This document shows, piece after piece, positions 62,243 through 64,000 of a stretch of DNA of 64,000 nucleotides. The DNA is from Zhongshania aliphaticivorans. Lineage in GTDB: Bacteria; Pseudomonadota; Gammaproteobacteria; Pseudomonadales; Spongiibacteraceae. The notes beneath the pieces are model-generated. The model saw only the letters and a program-made list of their open reading frames with translations. It was not told the DNA's origin and did not search any database. Numbering within the stretch: position 1 is the first letter of the stretch; each line of letters starts with the position of its first letter. Made by a program: the position numbers and the translations under genes. Location of the stretch: the NCBI RefSeq assembly GCF_902705875.1, contig NZ_CACSIK010000001.1:921993-985992 (forward strand), read 5' to 3'.

Positions 62243-62280
62243 TACCAAGCGGTAGGTCGATATTCACTTACCAATTGGTA
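62243..62280. promoter_or_regulatory. Two TetR operator-like palindromes
   Basis: taccaagcggta (62243-62254) and the perfect palindrome taccaattggta (62269-62280), centres 26 bp apart, between the divergent Rieske (ATG 62230) and TetR (ATG 62323) starts. Likely bound by the TetR product, repressing both. Confidence 0.6.
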
Positions 62281-62322
62281 GGTGTCAAGTTATACTGTCT
62301 TTCAAATTCCTTGGAGCGAGCT

Positions 62323-62907
62323 ATGAATACGCCTGAACGAATACTGGTAGCTGCACTAAAACTATTTGCTGAGAGAGGCTTTTACGGTGCCAGTATGGAT
62401 CAGATTGCCGGAGAGTTGGGGCTCACTAAGCAAGCTCTAATTCATCATTTCGGGACAAAAGAAAAATTATATGGCGCGGTGCTTGTGGATATCTCTGGGC
62501 GACTAATTCCTGGAGTCTTCCAAACGCAAGATGCTGGATCGGAGAGGTCATTTACTGATGCTGTCTTATATATTTATCAGAGCACCTTGGAGCATAGAGA
62601 GGATGTGCTTGTACTTATGCGTGAGCTTCTTGATAACCGTGATCGTGCCGCAAAGGCCGGAAACTGGTACCTCAGGCCTTTCTTGGATGGTTTGGCTAAT
62701 TTATTGCGTCGAGACCCAAGCTGGAGCGATGCTAACGACGCTTCAATTTTTGTTCATGTTTACCAAGTACTTGGGGCGATCAACTATTTTGCTGTTTCAA
62801 CCGTCACGCTTGGGAATATGTACTCAACTCAGCATGTTGAAGCGATGCGAGAAAGCTTCCCTGAGTTACTTCAGAAGCTTGCTACGGGCCGGGAGAGGGG
62901 GAGGTAG
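62323..62907 (+). CDS. TetR-family transcriptional regulator
   Basis: 194 residues from the ATG at 62323, which follows GGAG; the frame to 62206 is not credible as it runs through the operators and into the Rieske 5' end. Helix-turn-helix near residues 22-60 (GASMDQIAGELGLTKQALIH, then HFGTKEKLYGAVLV). Probable repressor of the adjacent Rieske gene and itself. Part of candidate mobile unit 2. Confidence 0.87.
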   Translation: MNTPERILVAALKLFAERGFYGASMDQIAGELGLTKQALIHHFGTKEKLYGAVLVDISGRLIPGVFQTQDAGSERSFTDAVLYIYQSTLEHREDVLVLMRELLDNRDRAAKAGNWYLRPFLDGLANLLRRDPSWSDANDASIFVHVYQVLGAINYFAVSTVTLGNMYSTQHVEAMRESFPELLQKLATGRERGR

Positions 62908-63000
62908 TTTGTCGCTCGCGCAAGTGTACCGAAAACTGTTCGTATCGTTGTCGATGAGACCGGCGAGGCTTAGGCCTTCGGGTGGATAGATGGCTCCATC

Positions 63001-63077
63001 CGCATGCGCAACTGCGAATATGAGACACATTCGCAATTTCACTGAGATTCTCCACAATTTTATTGGGTGACGTAATG
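63001..63077. repeat. Site copy 3: left arm plus core
   Basis: 77 bp identical, base for base, to 60825-60901 of copy 2, including the ttcgcaa box and core. It lacks the right arm: after the core the sequence is ttaatgcatcta instead of gagaatctcaaa. This is the right-hand boundary of the insert. Confidence 0.9.
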
Positions 63078-63103
63078 TTAATGCATCTAAACCCATTCTT
63101 AAC

Positions 63104-63130
63104 TTGACGTAAAAATATAAACCGTATACT
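63104..63130 (+). promoter_or_regulatory. Possible promoter for the terminal Rieske gene
   Basis: TTGACG (63104-63109) and TATACT (63125-63130) with a short 15-bp spacer, 48 bp before the ATG at 63178. Sits just right of site copy 3, so it belongs to the original chromosome. Confidence 0.35.
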
Positions 63131-63177
63131 TTTTTTACACTACGGTTACCTTATTTGGGCCAGTCTGGGAGATATGT

Positions 63178-64000
63178 ATGACAACGCGTTACGACAAGCC
63201 AATTCCTTATGGTTGGTTTGCAATTGAATATACTGCGCAATTAAAAGTGGGTGATGTTAAACCGCTGCGTTATTTTGGCCGTGATTTAGTGCTGTTTCGT
63301 ACCGAGTCTGGTGAAGCGGCATTGCTCGATGCGCATTGCCCTCATTTGGGGGCTCACCTTGGTCACGGTGGTGTCGTGAAGGGAGAGAGCATCAGCTGTC
63401 CTTTTCATGCTTGGGAATACAATGGTGAGGGGTTTTGCACCAAGGTGCCTTACGCCAAGAATATGCCGCCCAAGATTGATGGTAAGCAAGCCATTGGTCG
63501 CTATCCCGTGCTTGAATGCAATCAAATGATTTGGGCTTGGTATCACCCAGAGAAGGCCGAGCCACTTTGGGAGGTTGAGGTGCATCCAGAGCTGCATTCG
63601 CGGGAGTGGACGAGTATGGATGTCTACGATTGGCGGATTAACTCTATCATTCAAGAGACCGGCGAAAATGCGGTGGATATTGCCCATTTTGTCACCGTGC
63701 ACTCAGCCCCCGAAATGCCTATGGGTGAGGTAACCATTAAGGGATATCAGCGGAGCACAATGATGGACAGCCTGTCCGAGGCAATTGATGAAAATGGCAA
63801 TATTGATCGCAGCGGTGAAAATTACGATATGGGCCGCTTAGTGACTTCATCATATGGGCCGGGGCAAACCTTTCAAAAATTTTCTCGTTTATTTGACATC
63901 GTAATGATGGGAACAGTGACTCCCATTGATGAGCAAAGCCTGCATATGCGGTTTAGCTTTAGTATGCCCAAACAGCAATCAGATGAGCACAAAGTTTACG
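63178..64000 (+). CDS. Rieske 2Fe-2S oxygenase, KshA/Neverland-like (runs off the window)
   Basis: First 274 codons of a Rieske monooxygenase; no stop before the window end. ATG at 63178 with GGGAG 6 nt upstream. [2Fe-2S] ligands C54-P-H56 (HCPHLGAHLGHGG) and C74-x2-H77 (SCPFHAWEY). Iron site ENAVDIAHFVTVH: E163-N164, D167, H170, H175. Ordering matches KshA-type 3-ketosteroid 9-alpha-hydroxylases and cholesterol-7-desaturase-like proteins. A steroid or terpenoid substrate is possible given the P450 and SDR to the left, but is not shown. Confidence 0.88.
   Translation, partial: MTTRYDKPIPYGWFAIEYTAQLKVGDVKPLRYFGRDLVLFRTESGEAALLDAHCPHLGAHLGHGGVVKGESISCPFHAWEYNGEGFCTKVPYAKNMPPKIDGKQAIGRYPVLECNQMIWAWYHPEKAEPLWEVEVHPELHSREWTSMDVYDWRINSIIQETGENAVDIAHFVTVHSAPEMPMGEVTIKGYQRSTMMDSLSEAIDENGNIDRSGENYDMGRLVTSSYGPGQTFQKFSRLFDIVMMGTVTPIDEQSLHMRFSFSMPKQQSDEHKVY

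Larger units (their letters stand above)
60879..63077. mobile_element. Candidate mobile unit 2 (about 2.18 kb) with Rieske/TetR cargo
   Basis: Bounded by the core at 60879-60901 and 63055-63077. Left end: ggagaatctc and boxes ttgcgaa at 60918, 60960, 60995. Right end: ttcgcaa box and gagattctcc (63044-63053). Contains a Rieske oxygenase and its divergent TetR regulator, a self-contained inducible trait, and no recombinase. The distance between identical points in the two sites is 2176 bp. Confidence 0.55.

Noticed and set aside
62206..62322. Extended N-terminus for the TetR protein
   Set aside because: The extra codons overlap the Rieske 5' end and the operator palindromes; the ATG at 62323 has a good ribosome site.
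59958..63077. Integron attC sites
   Set aside because: The repeats are bounded units, but I found no GTTRRRY/RYYYAAC core pair and no integron integrase; the arm boxes are of another type.
59958..63077. CRISPR array
   Set aside because: Only three long repeats with gene-sized spacing; no regular repeat/spacer units and no cas genes.
1..64000. tRNA, rRNA or prophage genes
   Set aside because: None recognised by eye on either strand; short tRNAs could be missed without a scan.

Overview
The window looks like a chromosomal segment of an aerobic, metabolically versatile marine-type gammaproteobacterium. The evidence is moderate GC, many TonB, RND and MFS envelope systems, a PQQ-dependent alcohol oxidation locus arranged as in Pseudomonas, and lipid or xenobiotic genes (acyl-CoA synthetase, P450, SDRs, Rieske oxygenases, several TetR regulators). 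A Spongiibacteraceae/Cellvibrionales relative is my guess from gene style; no rRNA or other marker is present to prove it. I saw no tRNA, rRNA, CRISPR array, prophage or transposase gene.

Layout. Bases 1-11000 are a PQQ/alcohol oxidation island: pqqE, a NosP-type FIST protein, a NahK/ErcS'-type hybrid kinase, an ErbR/AgmR-type regulator, a second LuxR-type regulator whose receiver has lost its phospho-acceptor Asp, a secreted pentapeptide-repeat protein, a calcium-type quinoprotein alcohol dehydrogenase and its cytochrome c. Bases 11400-22005 hold a YkgJ-like protein, an NDH-2 dehydrogenase, and a leftward operon with a complete RND tripartite pump, a QseBC-like two-component system and a proline iminopeptidase. 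Bases 22237-34791 are mixed metabolism: a DsbA/HCCA-isomerase-like protein, two GSTs, an SDR, a FadD-like synthetase, a VTT-flavoprotein fusion, an AhpD-like protein with a divergent TetR, and a haloacid dehalogenase. Bases 35005-40346 hold an orphan BLUF photosensor and an EmrAB-OMF-MarR efflux operon. Bases 40560-52382 contain an LLM monooxygenase, an amidase, a TonB receptor with a lipoprotein phosphatase, and upstream of them a pair of envelope proteins (a PhnD-like binding protein and a membrane-anchored winged-helix-like protein) that may be a sensor. Bases 52431-59723 contain a fused beta-helix/diheme cytochrome, an AraC regulator, a P450, an SDR and a TetR.

The most unusual part is 59958-63077. 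Three related sites share a 23-bp core. The first carries only a right arm, the middle one both arms, the last only a left arm (77 bp identical to the middle site). The arms carry repeated ttgcgaa-containing boxes. This is the pattern of two small elements (about 0.92 and 2.18 kb) inserted in tandem at one target, one carrying a small lipoprotein gene and the other a Rieske oxygenase with its divergent TetR regulator. Neither encodes a recombinase, so they would be non-autonomous. Whether the sites are integrase attachment sites or Tn7/IS21-like transposon ends cannot be settled from the sequence alone. A second Rieske oxygenase gene starts just to the right and runs off the window.
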